A stretch of DNA of 64,000 bases from Candidula unifasciata. Its lineage: Eukaryota > Mollusca > Gastropoda > Stylommatophora > Geomitridae. The stretch covers positions 334,501 to 398,500 of the forward strand of contig CAJHNH020004513.1 in assembly GCA_905116865.2 (NCBI GenBank), written 5' to 3'. The notes under the pieces were generated by a model, which worked only from the letters and a program-made list of their open reading frames with translations, ran no database searches and was not told the origin of the DNA. Positions within the stretch are counted from its first letter, which is position 1; every line of letters starts with the position of its first letter. Made by a program: the position numbers and the translations under genes. Below, in pieces: positions 42,216 through 52,479 of the stretch.

Positions 42216-42716
42216 GGTGCATGCCTTGTATGGTGCGACGTCACAAAGCATTCTCCATGCCTTGTATGGTATGACGTCACAAAGCATTCTCCATGCCTAG
42301 TATGGTATGACGTCACGAAGCATTCTCCATGCCTTGTATGGTGTGACGTCACAAGGCATTCTCCATGCCTTGTATGGTATGACGTCACAGAGCATTCTTC
42401 ATGCCTTGTATATGACGTCACAAAGCATTTTCCATGCCTTGTATGGTATGACGTCACAAAGCACTTCATGCCTTGTATGGTATGACGTCACAAAGCATTC
42501 TCTATGCCTTGTATGGTGTGACGTCACAAGGCATTCATGCCTAGTATGGTATGACGTCACAAGGCATTCTTCATGCCTAGTATGGTATGACGTCACAATG
42601 CATTCTTCGCCTTGTATGGTATGGCGTCACAAAGCATTCTCCATGCCTTGTATGGTGTGACGTCACAAGGCATTCTTCATGCCTTGTATGGTATGACGTC
42701 ACAAAGCATTCTCTCT
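42216..42716. repeat. 36-bp tandem array carrying cAMP-response-element cores
   Basis: Fourteen units of CATGCCTTGTATGGTATGAC followed by GTCACAAAGCATTCTC. Twelve contain the perfect palindrome TGACGTCA; the first (GCGACGTCA) and twelfth (TGGCGTCA) are single-base variants. Some units are 34 bp. Confidence 0.96.
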
Positions 42717-43164
42717 GTGGGCAAACTATGTCATTGGCTAACGCTGTATGTATTTCACAACTGTTTCTGTGCAGAATTTTTCTCTAAGTCTTCATTTCTG
42801 ATTTGCTTTCTTCTAGTCACTCTTCTCAGCAGCCCTTCTCAGACATTTTACTTACATGGCCTCTCGTTTTCTTTTCTGATGTGTTGCTATTACTTCCCAT
42901 ACAAGCCATTATCTAGTAAAGCCCAGACGTGTCAATGATTTGTCTGCAGTTATTTGTTCCAGCTTTATCCTAATCCCCAACCCCCCGTTGGTCCTGCCCA
43001 CGTCAGTCAGAACAATCATCTCTAATATGTCTACAGTGTCTTCAGTATTTCATTACTGGTATAACAATGGCATGCATGCAGAAGACTGGGCCACACTCAA
43101 TCGTTCAATAAGCGGGCATTTGTGCATGTGATAATGTTTATATTTTGTAGGGTGTTAGTCATTT
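42717..43164. other. No gene recognised
   Basis: No repeats or coding signal identified. Confidence 0.4.
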
Positions 43165-43260
43165 CTGAGTGCGGCTCTATGGCTTAGAGGTTAGTGAATG
43201 CGTTTAAAAACTTCAGGATGCTGGAGTACTACGGTTCGATTGACGCGGGGGCACTTTATT
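43165..43260 (+). mobile_element. tRNA-like SINE head
   Basis: GGCTCTATGGCTTAGAGGTT (A-box side) and TACGGTTCGATTGAC (B-box side). Family not established. Confidence 0.45.
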
Positions 43261-43524
43261 AACACACATCATCTTGTGGTTGTCGGATTGTGTGGCGAGT
43301 CACACCGTGGAAGAGACCGGCCTCACCACGTGATATACCAAAAGACAGCCTGGCTACACTAGACAATTTTCATTGAATGGACGGCAACTAGTTTTTTTTT
43401 TTTTTTTTTTCATTTTCAATTTAGTCATACAAATAAAAGAATCCTAGGATGTTAATTATTTTCCTGACCTCTTGACCTCTGCGGCATATCACCCACCAAC
43501 AACTGTAAAGTAAAAAGTATAGGT

Positions 43525-43790
43525 CTCTTTTCCACGCCTTTAGGCGTGTTGGGAATATAGGACTAGACCTACATTTTTATAGACCAATCAGCACTTGGTG
43601 GATGATGTGGTCAGCATCACACCGGCCGCCTTTACTTCCCGGGACTGAACCTCATACCCACTCAAGACTGGGTCGACCTGGCAGCCAAGGTCATTTTGGG
43701 GTTTAAAAAGTCCGGCTCCGTTAGGACGCGAACCCATGACCTTCCGATCCACAGGCGCGCATCTAGCCGCCAACGCCATGACGACCCCTC
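43525..43790 (-). mobile_element. SINE-B copy, near full length
   Basis: CCACGCCTTTAGGCGTG, AGACCAATCAGCACTTGGTG, GACTGGGTCGACCTGGCAGC, GCGAACCCATGACCTTCC. One of the best copies. Confidence 0.9.
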
Positions 43791-44084
43791 ACCAACAGCT
43801 GTATAAAGAATAATCACTGTGGCCCAGTAATCAGTGCACTGGTTTACAAAGACAGTCAGCCAGGTTTAAACTCCAGCAGACTTCTGTTCTCTCCTTCACA
43901 TTTTTCTGTTCACCGCCCTTCTTCTTTGTCCTTCACCCTTAAAAGGAAGACTTGCAGGTTTGTAGTGGGTTACAGCTAGGCTGCGATATTTGCACCTCTG
44001 GGTCCAAACATCTAATTTAAGGAAACTCTTAATCCCAACACGCTTGTTACGAAGCAGTGGGTTCCCCACTCCGCCCTACCAATA

Positions 44085-44295
44085 GGACGCTGGAACTCAT
44101 ACGGGAAATTCTGCAGTCATATGACCCCCGGCCCCCCCTTCCCCACGCCCCTTATGAAACGCCGGAACTCACACTGGGAATTCAGCAGTCATATGACCCC
44201 CCTGACCACCCCCCCCCCCCACCTTTTCTTTATGGAAAGCCGGAACTCATACAGGGAATTTAGCAGTCATGTGATTCCACCCCCCCCCCCCCTCC
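44085..44295. repeat. About 70-bp tandem repeat, three copies
   Basis: Unit with GGAACTCATACGGGAAATTC, AGCAGTCATATGACCCCC and a variable C-run. Confidence 0.85.
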
Positions 44296-44299
44296 TTGT

Positions 44300-44530
44300 A
44301 CCATGCCTTCTGCTTTAATTTTTTCCCATCCGTCGTGACGCTTGATATGAGAGAGAATGCTGTTTATTAGCCAATCTTCCTTGATGTTCAGATCTTTAGG
44401 ATCTTTCAGATCTTTAGGATGTCAGTATTTCTCCTCTTCTTTGTCCAAGATATACTGAGAATATCGTTTCCATTGTAGCGATGTATAAATCCTCTGCAGG
44501 TCGTTTGCTAGTATTCAATTCCGTATTCAC
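44300..44530 (-). pseudogene. RTE-like LINE fragment
   Basis: ACCATGCCTTCTGCTTTAAT, TTAGCCAATCTTCCTTGATG and TTCTTTGTCCAAGATAT are the reverse complement of the 9600-9740 region (EDWLINS.., RKILRISWTKK). An internal TCTTTAGGATCTTTCAGA duplication is present. Confidence 0.75.
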
Positions 44531-45174
44531 ACGCCTGACAGAGCTTCCACTGGCCAGACATGTGGATTTCTCTGAGATACTTCAGCTAAGTGGTTTTGTG
44601 CATTCTTATTCGTTACTGTAACATTGTCTCTTAGTGTAATGCGCTGCTAAAAGCCTACTAGCCGCAACGCTAACTTGTCGTTTGTGATTGCGATAACGTG
44701 AAGTTGATTAGTTCTAATTATGAAGAAGAAATATCATCCACATGTTTGGTCCAGAACTTTAAGGACGGAGATCTGCAGCAAGAGACAAATGCCTGCGCTA
44801 TCTGCCAAGACATGTGATAATGATGATGACTGATAGATGTTGATAATGATGAGTGATGATCATGAAGATGATTATGATGATGATGAATCCGTGAGCAACC
44901 GGCGTCTTGTAAAAAAATCGTTACTGAGGGGACAGCAGGGGGCTTCTGATTGTCAAAATGTGAGTGTTTGGAAACCTGTGGTCTTCACGCTATTTAGAGA
45001 GATGCAAACAAAGTATAGCATGATGCACAGTTGTTCCGCTACTACTTTGCTAATAAATGCGTTCGTCAAAAAACTCTCCATGCCAGTGCAAAATAATATT
45101 AATAATAATAATAATAATAATAATAAACAGAAAGAGAAAAGAACCAGAATATCTTTATATGAATAGTTAACGAA
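44531..45174. other. No host gene; (GAT)n and (AAT)n stretches
   Basis: ATGATGATGA tracts at 44818-44887 and (AAT)n at 45098-45125. Confidence 0.5.
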
Positions 45175-45560
45175 CAGGTTGAATTTTAAATTTAGAATCG
45201 ACATCATAACACTCGGGACGCAAAGAGTCTCCATTCCGATGGTACCAGTAAATGTCTGAGTGTGCACCGCCTCGCCTTTCCCTTGAGTGTTGAGCGTCAG
45301 CCAGATCCCCTGATAACTCCCCGCAGCGCCATTCTCCCCAGACCGCAATGATCTATTTGTGCCTCCGCACTGTTCACACGCTCTCAAAGAGCCCTCACAA
45401 CATCTAGCTTGTCATAAATCAATTCATCACCTAGTGAAGCATAACCGGCCAGTCTATCTGCCTGCCCGTTTCCCAAATCACCAGCACAACCTGAAGAAAA
45501 TATCCAAAGGACGCTAACGATCAGGGACCTCTGAGGCGATGTCGTGCAGCATTCATGCTT
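45175..45560 (-). pseudogene. Second RNase H LINE family, 3' part
   Basis: GAATTTTAAATTTAGAATCG, CCTTGAGTGTTGAGCGTCAG, TCTATCTGCCTGCCCGTTTC, with the same order as at 18835-19265. Confidence 0.78.
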
Positions 45561-45949
45561 GCGAGCAGGTCACAAAGCTGGGAACTGTTCATAAACCTAC
45601 TGCCAGTCTTGCGACTGAATAACACCATCATGATCATTATTATCATCATTTTCCTTTGTGCAGTTATAGTTCACATAGGGCTTACAGTTTATTCTTCCAT
45701 TCCTTTGTTATGCTGTGCAACTGTTTCAGTATCACTGACGGAGTCTGATCTAGCACTTTGGGACTGGATATAAAATGGAACACAAAAGGCCTGTAAAGAT
45801 CACGCGGAGAAAACCAACAAGGACAGAAACATGAACACACTTTACAAGAACCTCATTCTTTTTTGTGTATTGTCGTATCCGGTTGCAGCCGAAATATTTC
45901 TTATTGGGGCTGAATAATCTGCTGTGATAGGTAATCCCAACGTCAAAGA

Positions 45950-47127
45950 TGCATTAGGATTCATTCATTCATTCAGTAGCATGTCCCTCGCGGAACCTCG
46001 CTGCCATAACAACCCTCCGGAAAACCTTCCTATCATGAGCAAGATGTCCTGCGTCTGATACACCCATCTGGAGATCATCTGCCACATCCTGCACCCATCT
46101 TCTCCTTGGCCTTCCTCTTCCTCTCTTCCCAGGCATATACCCCTCCATTATTGTTCTCTCTAGACCTCCATGACGTTTCAAGTGACCAAAATATTTCAAT
46201 TTTCTTTGTTTTATTGTCTTTACTAGCCAACCCTCTTCAATATTCAGCTCTTGAATTATGGATGCATTTGTTCTTTTCTTTACCCAAGATATTCTTAGAA
46301 CCTGTCTGTAACATTTATATTCAAATGCATTTATGCGCTGTTCCGCTTGTTTAGTAAGTGTCCAGGTCTCACAGGCGTATGTTGCAATGGGAAAGATGCA
46401 TGCTCTTAAAAATCTGACCTTTGTAATTCTATCTGTACAATTCCATAATTTATTCAGTTGTTTTAGTCTTTGAAGAGCAATTGATAGTCGCCGTTTAATT
46501 TCTTTCATTGTGTCACCATTGTTGGTAACCAGTGACCCAAGATATTCGAAATTTTCCACCACTTCCAATCTTTCCTCATTAACATATATTTCCTTCTCCA
46601 TGGCAGTTTTGTTTGTATGCATTATCTTTGTTTTTGCTGTGTTAAGAAATAAGTTATGATTTTCACTATTTCTTTGGAGTGAGGTTAATAAGTTTTCTAA
46701 ACCATTTTGTGATGTTGATAGTAATACTGTATCATCAGCATAACGAATTTCTGGTATTTCATGACCACCGATGTTTAGGGCATCATATTGTTCCTTGTTT
46801 ATATCATCTCTTACATTTCTCATTATATTTTCGGCGTACAGGTTGAACAAATACGGTGACAGCACACATCCCTGACGGACTCCTTGCTTGATGCCAAACC
46901 AGTCTGATGTCTCTCCATCTATTCTGACTGCTGCTTGTTGGTCTTGATAGAGCATTTTAATGAGCTGCACTATATGTGATGGAAAGCCCATATTCCTCAT
47001 GATTTCCCAAAGCTTCTGATGTTGTACACAGTCAAATGCTTTTGAATAATCCACAAAACATAAGAACAGATTTACATTAAATTCTCTACACTTCTCTATT
47101 ATTTATTTTATTATTTTGCATTAGGAT
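45950..47127 (-). mobile_element. RTE-like LINE, 5'-truncated, 11-bp target duplication, (TGAA)n tail
   Basis: TGCATTAGGAT at 45950-45960 and 47117-47127. The element ends in TGAATGAATGAATGAA. The RT frame is continuous to its stop. It is the best preserved LINE in the window and probably the youngest. Confidence 0.93.
45969..47054 (-). CDS. RTE-like LINE reverse transcriptase, C-terminal 361 residues
   Basis: RNA-dependent DNA polymerase of a non-LTR retrotransposon. Visible in order: DYSKAFDCVQHQKLW (motif A), GVRQGCVLSPYLFNLYAE (motif B), RYADDTVLLS (motif C, catalytic YADD), NFEYLGSLV, then the C-terminal CETWTLTKQAEQRINAFE, YKCYRQVLRISWVKKR, KYFGHLKRHGG and GKRGRGRPRRRW segments typical of RTE-type elements. 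In-frame codons extend upstream of the first Met to about 47100 (EKCREFNVNLFLCFV), so the Met is not a true start. The endonuclease and N-terminal RT are lost by 5' truncation, so it cannot move on its own. Confidence 0.92.
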   Translation of the reverse strand: MDYSKAFDCVQHQKLWEIMRNMGFPSHIVQLIKMLYQDQQAAVRIDGETSDWFGIKQGVRQGCVLSPYLFNLYAENIMRNVRDDINKEQYDALNIGGHEIPEIRYADDTVLLSTSQNGLENLLTSLQRNSENHNLFLNTAKTKIMHTNKTAMEKEIYVNEERLEVVENFEYLGSLVTNNGDTMKEIKRRLSIALQRLKQLNKLWNCTDRITKVRFLRACIFPIATYACETWTLTKQAEQRINAFEYKCYRQVLRISWVKKRTNASIIQELNIEEGWLVKTIKQRKLKYFGHLKRHGGLERTIMEGYMPGKRGRGRPRRRWVQDVADDLQMGVSDAGHLAHDRKVFRRVVMAARFREGHATE

Positions 47128-47503
47128 AGGTAAATAAAAACGCATATCTAACCATACACAGAAAAGAGGGAATAAAAATGGGAGGTGGGGGAGGAGTGCA
47201 GTAAAAAGAAGGAATACAGACGGTGGAAACAGACTGTTAGTCTGCTAAGACGAGAACAACGCGGCTTCTCGAATATATACGGAAAGTTTACTGTAAGAGC
47301 AAAGGATCCGTTTCAAACGAACACGATGAGAGATCACAACAATTAGGTGCAAAAGTCCACTAGGGAATTGCAAAGATAATAAGAATAAACGAGACAAACA
47401 TAAATCCAGTTTATCTTGGTGATATCTCATTCCAAGATGTGGAGTTATATACCTATGTAGGTAGTAATATAAAATAAATGTAGGTAATTTTCAGATATAT
47501 TAA

Positions 47504-47682
47504 TACAGCCAAGTCCACTTAAGTCGAACTCGGATAAGTCGAATTTCGATTAAGTCGACATGACCAGCTTAGTCGCTGCAATTTTCCTCAATTGTGTGTG
47601 CTGTCTGGATAAGTAGAAGTCCTGATAAGTGGAAGCATTTTCTTAGGTCCTTGTGACTTCTACTTATCCAGACTCGACTGTA
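47504..47682. mobile_element. Tigger/pogo-like MITE with TA duplication
   Basis: CAGCCAAGTCCACTTAAGTC at the left. The right end, read inward, is CAGTCGAGTCTGGATAAGTA. TA on each side (47504-47505, 47681-47682). 175 bp between. Ends beginning CAGTCGAGTC are known for pogo-group elements. Confidence 0.8.
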
Positions 47683-47929
47683 TACGGATACAAGGGGAAA
47701 ATGCGTTTTTATAACACTTTGAAAAGTGTGGAGGTCAAAGGAAATTAAAATTATTCCTAAACTCAATATATTTTTGCTAATATCAAATCAGTACTGTTGC
47801 ATGGAGCGGAAATGTAGAAAACTACTTATAAACTTTAACCATGTAAAACTAGCGCTTGATATAGGAAATTAAATCGTATGCAGAATCACCAATGCTGAGC
47901 TTTGGGAAAGGGCTAAACAAATTCAAGTG

Positions 47930-48190
47930 AATGAAGAGGTGATAAAAACATGAGAACAATATAACTAGAAGGGCTTTACCATGGAACCAACAAGGCCATT
48001 ACATAAAAGCAGACCAAAGATACGTGCAGACAGTAAATACAGAGGGAAGTTAAAATGGTGGAGAGGGCATGAGATGAGCCGCATGCAACAGCAAACGATA
48101 GGACGACTCGGCGTGAGATCGTTCATGGTGTAGGCTCCAACAGGGGATAAAGGGCAGCAGCAAAACAATAATAATTATTATTATTATTAT
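47930..48190 (+). pseudogene. LINE 3' end with (AAT)n tail
   Basis: Plus strand reads KLKWWRGHEMSRMQQQTIG followed by AATAATAATTATTATTATT. Weak resemblance to an RT C-terminus. Confidence 0.45.
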
Positions 48191-48233
48191 AACAAGAAGA
48201 AAAGACCAGTTTCACGCATTTGTTGCATTTGTT

Positions 48234-48440
48234 TATAGACCTATATTTTACAGACAAATCGGCACTCGTCGGATTACGCGGTCAACATCACACCGGTTGC
48301 CTTTACTTTCCAGGACATTACCTAGTACCCATTTTAGGCTAGGTGTTGCGAACAATATATGGACTATACTTTCAGGGGCCATAACCCTTCACATAACCAT
48401 ATATTGCTCACAACAGGCCTAAAGGCGTGGGAAAAGGTCC
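48234..48440 (-). mobile_element. SINE-B copy, partial
   Basis: TATAGACCTATATTTTACAG, GCGGTCAACATCACACCGGT and CATTTTAGGCTAGGT, then a TGTTGCGAACAATATATGG inverted segment. Confidence 0.75.
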
Positions 48441-48484
48441 TTTACATACTTTTTTAAAAACTCAATTATATAGTTTGTAACTTT

Positions 48485-48562
48485 CGCTTGCTGCTGAAAA
48501 TGGGGAAGGAGCTTATGGGAGTGTCCCGAGTGTTGTGATGTAGATTCTTAATTCAACATATC
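48485..48562 (+). mobile_element. Short 3' end of second RNase H LINE family
   Basis: GCTTGCTGCTGAAAATGGGG and GTGTCCCGAGTGTTGTGATG match other family ends. Confidence 0.6.
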
Positions 48563-48649
48563 TTTGTCTCCACGGACACTGTTAGTCTTATCAAAAACAT
48601 TTGTCCCAGTTTCCCACAGGGATTAGAGAGGTTTTGAGGTTTTTGTACA

Positions 48650-49035
48650 ACAGATCAACATCATGGGACACTGGTGTAACCCATAAGTGCTCCGTTCTTC
48701 CTCTAACTCAAGTCTGAGTCCGAAAAAGCTCAGCACAGTGCACAGGCTCTGTAGCACCGGCGATGGTCCAGAAATACTTTGGGTAGATTTTTAACTCCAA
48801 ATTTTGCCCAGGCAGCGCCGTTAGGCTACTCTTTTCGATTCCCAACTGCCAAGGGGTTTGTTTACGTGCGCAACATTGCACACAGGCGTCCAATCTCACT
48901 ACCCAGAGACCAGGGGGAATTACTAGAAGTCTAAGTCCACGTGAATAAATCCCAGCCCTTACCGGGGATTGAACCAAGAACCTCGAGCACTCCAGGCGGA
49001 CACCATGCCTCGAGACAGCGCAGCCCCCTGGATTA
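48650..49035 (-). mobile_element. SINE-F copy
   Basis: Same order as 40317-40668. The minus-strand head GGGGGCTGCGCTGTCTCGAG with B-box GGTTCAATCCCC looks tRNA-derived. Confidence 0.82.
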
Positions 49036-49104
49036 GAGAGGTAGGGATGCCATGCACATCCACCACAAGCAAACCAGTGTAGGTTAAGCGATCAACCCGT
49101 TACA

Positions 49105-49312
49105 CTTACTAGGTAAACGACTCTTTCCCACGCCTTCATGTGTATTCGCCTGGTGAGTGATATGCTCAGCACCAAGCGGGCTCCTTTACTTCCGAGGAAT
49201 GCACCTGGCACACATTTAAAGCTGCGCCGAAAAAAAAAGTCCGGCTTCGTCACGAACCCGTGACCTTCCGTTCAGAAGGCGAGTATCTTGCCGCTACACC
49301 ACGGCGACTCCC
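49105..49312 (-). mobile_element. SINE-B copy
   Basis: CCCACGCCTTCATGTG, GTGAGTGATATGCTCAGCAC, CACGAACCCGTGACCTTCC. Confidence 0.8.
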
Positions 49313-49329
49313 TAACCCACTGGTCGTAT

Positions 49330-50200
49330 GTATTACAGGCGCTTCTTCTCTGATGCTCGGCTGTTAAATAGTCTTCTTAATTTACTGGCGGTCATTTTCT
49401 CCGATACCCGTATTACCTTCAGGATGTCCCTCTTCCGCACGTCACGGCCCATCATAATCATCAAGTGCCTTGTCATCTGGTATGGGTGATCATGCCTCTC
49501 CACAATCCGCAACTGCATGTATCAGTTCGTGTACTGACACGCTTCCATGCCATGACAAAAGGCTGTCAAGAATCTTCTCGCATTGTCTTCCTCCGTCTCT
49601 CTTTCAACAGAACTGTTCAGCTGTCACAACATGTTCCAGTTTTCCGCTTCTCATAACATGACCCCAAAAATGACGACTGTCTCTTTCTGATGTTTGCTAT
49701 AAGTTGGCTTTGACAGTCGCCTCTTTCAAAACACCTGTGCTGCTCTTCTCACCAGTCCAATCTTCCTCTTCTTCTTCGCGTTCACCAGCTGTAAACTCTG
49801 GCGGCAGGTTCTGGTTGCTCGTCTACTGAACTGCAGTCCTGCTAGAGAACCTGAGTGTTGCGTGTGCATCAGTTTTACAGATCTCATTCTCTTGAATACA
49901 GACTGTTGGTTCCTTGCCTCTCCGGCAGATGCACTCCGACTTCAAAGGAAGCTCCCCAATTAGTTGACTCTTACGAAATGCTTTTGGGGAGGCAGTGGAT
50001 CTATTCTTGTTTTCCCCACAATGGGGCCCCAGAACCCACACGGGGGACCAGTCCAATGAATTCTAAGGATTCTCCTGTGAAACCACACCTCCGGGGCCTC
50101 AAAATAATGTCTGGCTTGTTTATTAATTGTCCAAGATTCACAGCTGTATGTTAAAACTGGCTCTATATAGCACGGTCCATAAAGACTGTAGGTAACCACC
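49330..50200 (-). pseudogene. RTE-like LINE fragment split by SINE-C
   Basis: Left part 49330-49761, right part 50047-50200. The minus-strand right part reads YSCESWTINKQARHYFEAPE and FHRRILRIHWTG, the RT C-terminal segment. The left part parallels 16030-16345. A minus-strand frame at 49333-49518 (MTASKLRRLFNSRASEKKRL) is of unknown type. Confidence 0.75.
49751..50057 (-). mobile_element. SINE-C full-length copy with 11-bp target duplication
   Basis: ACCAGTCCAAT at 49751-49761 and 50047-50057 defines the element as 49762-50046 (285 bp). As written it runs from CTTCCTCTTCTTCTTCGCG to GGGGCCCCAGAACCCACACG. The (GAA)n run at one end, read on minus, is the expected retroposon tail, which sets the orientation of the whole family. 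Confidence 0.9.
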
Positions 50201-50248
50201 ACTACTAAAACACACAAACTAAGCCACTCAAGCTCCCAATGTTTCAAT

Positions 50249-50500
50249 ATGGCTGAACAGCTAAGAGTCTATCCCCACTTTTCCACTACAGCCAGCAGTT
50301 CAACTACTTGTATTTGTCTACTACTTGAGTTGCATCTCATACAGGCGGCACAACTATACCAGTACTTGGCAAGTGTGTTTTATTACTATTATACGTTAAT
50401 TGCTTTCGTGATTCGTTGGTGTTGTGTGTCAGTCACAGAGGTCAGACTGGTCTCCGTGTTGGTATTTGTCTTTCTTGATTCGCAATAGAATTCACCAGAA
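50249..50500. other. No gene recognised
   Basis: Short open frame only. Confidence 0.35.
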
Positions 50501-51267
50501 CAGTGTTCTTCAACCTTTAACTTCCTCGGACCGACAAAACAGGGGACATTGTTTCACAGTTTATTCGTCAAATCTGATGTCACAGAATTAAATTAGTTCT
50601 TTTCTTTTGTTTAACCCCATCTCAGGGGTAGGAGGGGGGGGGGGGGGGGGGGGGAGAATCTGAGATTTTGCAGGAAAATCCCGGGAAAGTCCAACTTTAT
50701 ACGGGGTGGGGGAGCGTAGTAGTGGTTGGAGTTAGTGTTATTCGGTGTTCATTTTACACTCTAACACCCCTACACTATTGGACTTTCCGGGAATTCCCAA
50801 CGAAATCTCAGATTGCCCGGGCGACACGGCTGGGCAGCAATTTTAAGGCGAACCCAGTGGCGGCGCGTGATCAGTTTGTATGTGTAAGCGCTAGCAGGTA
50901 ACGACTGCGATAGGAACGGTATCACACGATACTTTCCTCAATGTCGCTTCGTTGCTGAGAGTATGCGTGTGCAGCTAGTATCGTAGTTCTTGTAAGTGGT
51001 AACTTTCACAGTTACAGTTTCTGGATGAGTGGCATAAGCATGAAGCAAGAGTTATTTTTGCTATTTAAGATACGTAAAGCAAGTGGCGTATTTACAATTA
51101 ACAATAAACAGTAATAATACATTTGTAAAATAATGCTTTTTACTTTTGCAGTGGAAAATGTAAGTGGCAAATACAGCGGTTGCATACATGCCTTGCCACT
51201 GGAGCGGACCACAAGAATATTTCGGCGGCTCGCCAGTGGTCTGTGGATCACAGGTTGAAAAACACTG
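50501..51267. mobile_element. hAT-like non-autonomous transposon
   Basis: Terminal inverted repeats CAGTGTTCTTCAACCT (left) and CAGTGTTTTTCAACCT (right, inverted), 16 bp with one mismatch. This matches the CAGTG..TCAACC end style of hAT elements. A clear 8-bp duplication is not visible (CACCAGAA and CAGTAACA). No transposase. Confidence 0.75.
50658..50813. repeat. Inverted-repeat element nested in the hAT-like element
   Basis: ATCTGAGATTTTGCAGGAAA ... GGGAAAGTCCAA pairs with TTGGACTTTCCGGGAATTCC ... GAAATCTCAGAT, arms of about 36 bp. A 20-nt G-run (50635-50654) abuts it. Confidence 0.75.
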
Positions 51268-51549
51268 CAGTAACATGTTTGGTAAGGGTGTTAGAGTGAC
51301 AGATCAACCAAGTTTCACAGGCTTAAAAAATTGTGTTAACATGATCTATTAGAGAGAGAGAGAGAGACAAAGAATAGTGACACTGAAACCTATAAAATGT
51401 GTCGTTGCAGTAGATCAATGAGGGTTGGCATGTTGATTGGCCATCCCACACCATCGAAGGTTTCAGCAGAAATATTCAACAAATAATGATTACGCTTATA
51501 AAGTGTTTGGGGTAGTTGGATGAAGGTATCTGGTAATCTGCTAATTTTA

Positions 51550-51785
51550 GTTTCAGCTTCATAGCAAACGGGTCACCCCATTTTCGCTCCGCTCCTGCGC
51601 CAACGAAAAACACACAGAATGTTTATCACAGTCCCTTGTGGAAAGACTGACAAACTGCTGTCTCAGCAAATCTAGCATACACTCGCATTAAAAGCATTTG
51701 GTAGCCATCCGAAGTGCTAACACAAACAGTCCAACATTAGAAATGCAGTTCATCATTAATGGTAGCAGAAGTCACCAAAAGATCA
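51550..51785. repeat. Dispersed repeat, inverted partner of 34860-35100
   Basis: See the partner entry; CGCTCCGCTCCTGCGCCAAC and GTTTATCACAGTCCCTTGTG are shared in reverse. Confidence 0.8.
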
Positions 51786-52084
51786 GCAGTTGCACATTCA
51801 ATCAATTTTAATCAAATAATGGCCCCACCAATATTGCGCCAACCGGAATCGCGCCATTTTCTGAATATACAAATCACACTATCACGTTGGTCAGTCGAAA
51901 AACATTCTAAATGAAATCTGCAGCTCAAAGTGTCACGCCATGCAGATGAAGGTATTTGCTTCACTAAGAGAATGCAACAGATGCAGCCGAAGAAGAGGAA
52001 GAAGAAGAAAAAGGAGAAGGAGAAGAAGAAGAATTTTAATGCCACACTGTCAATAAGATAATACATGTATTAATATTCATTGAA

Positions 52085-52165
52085 CAATTTCTATCTTAAT
52101 CATAGTAAAAGGTGTGACATTGACAGACTGGCACTTTTCCGACCTTCCAGACGATAGTGTTATAC
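52085..52165. repeat. Short dispersed repeat, inverted relative to 58985-59045
   Basis: GGCACTTTTCCGACCTTCCA and GACGATAGTGTTATACTG occur reverse-complemented near 59000-59040. Confidence 0.65.
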
Positions 52166-52479
52166 TGCGCTATGAGGAGGCATGAGACTCACAGCCCATG
52201 GCGATGAGGAGTGTGACTAGCAAGACCCACCCCCGTTAAGAAAAGGCTTAAAGGTGTAATGAAAGTACTATTTGAAACAAAAGTCTTAAAAATAATGACA
52301 CGATATATCAAATAATAAATACATAGTTTGAGAACTATATGAGCTTTTATATCCCAGTTATAACCCTGAGCGGCGAACAGGATAAGTTTTGGTAAAAATT
52401 ACTAGGATAACTGCTGCAAGATTACATTTATCGTCACTTGAAGTACTTGCTACTCAACGACTGAGCACTAATAGGGATA

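Noticed and set aside
41903..42660. 188-, 174- and 117-codon frames over the CTT tract and the 36-bp array
   Set aside because: Low-complexity and tandem-repeat artefacts; the repeated residues follow the DNA repeat and occur on both strands.
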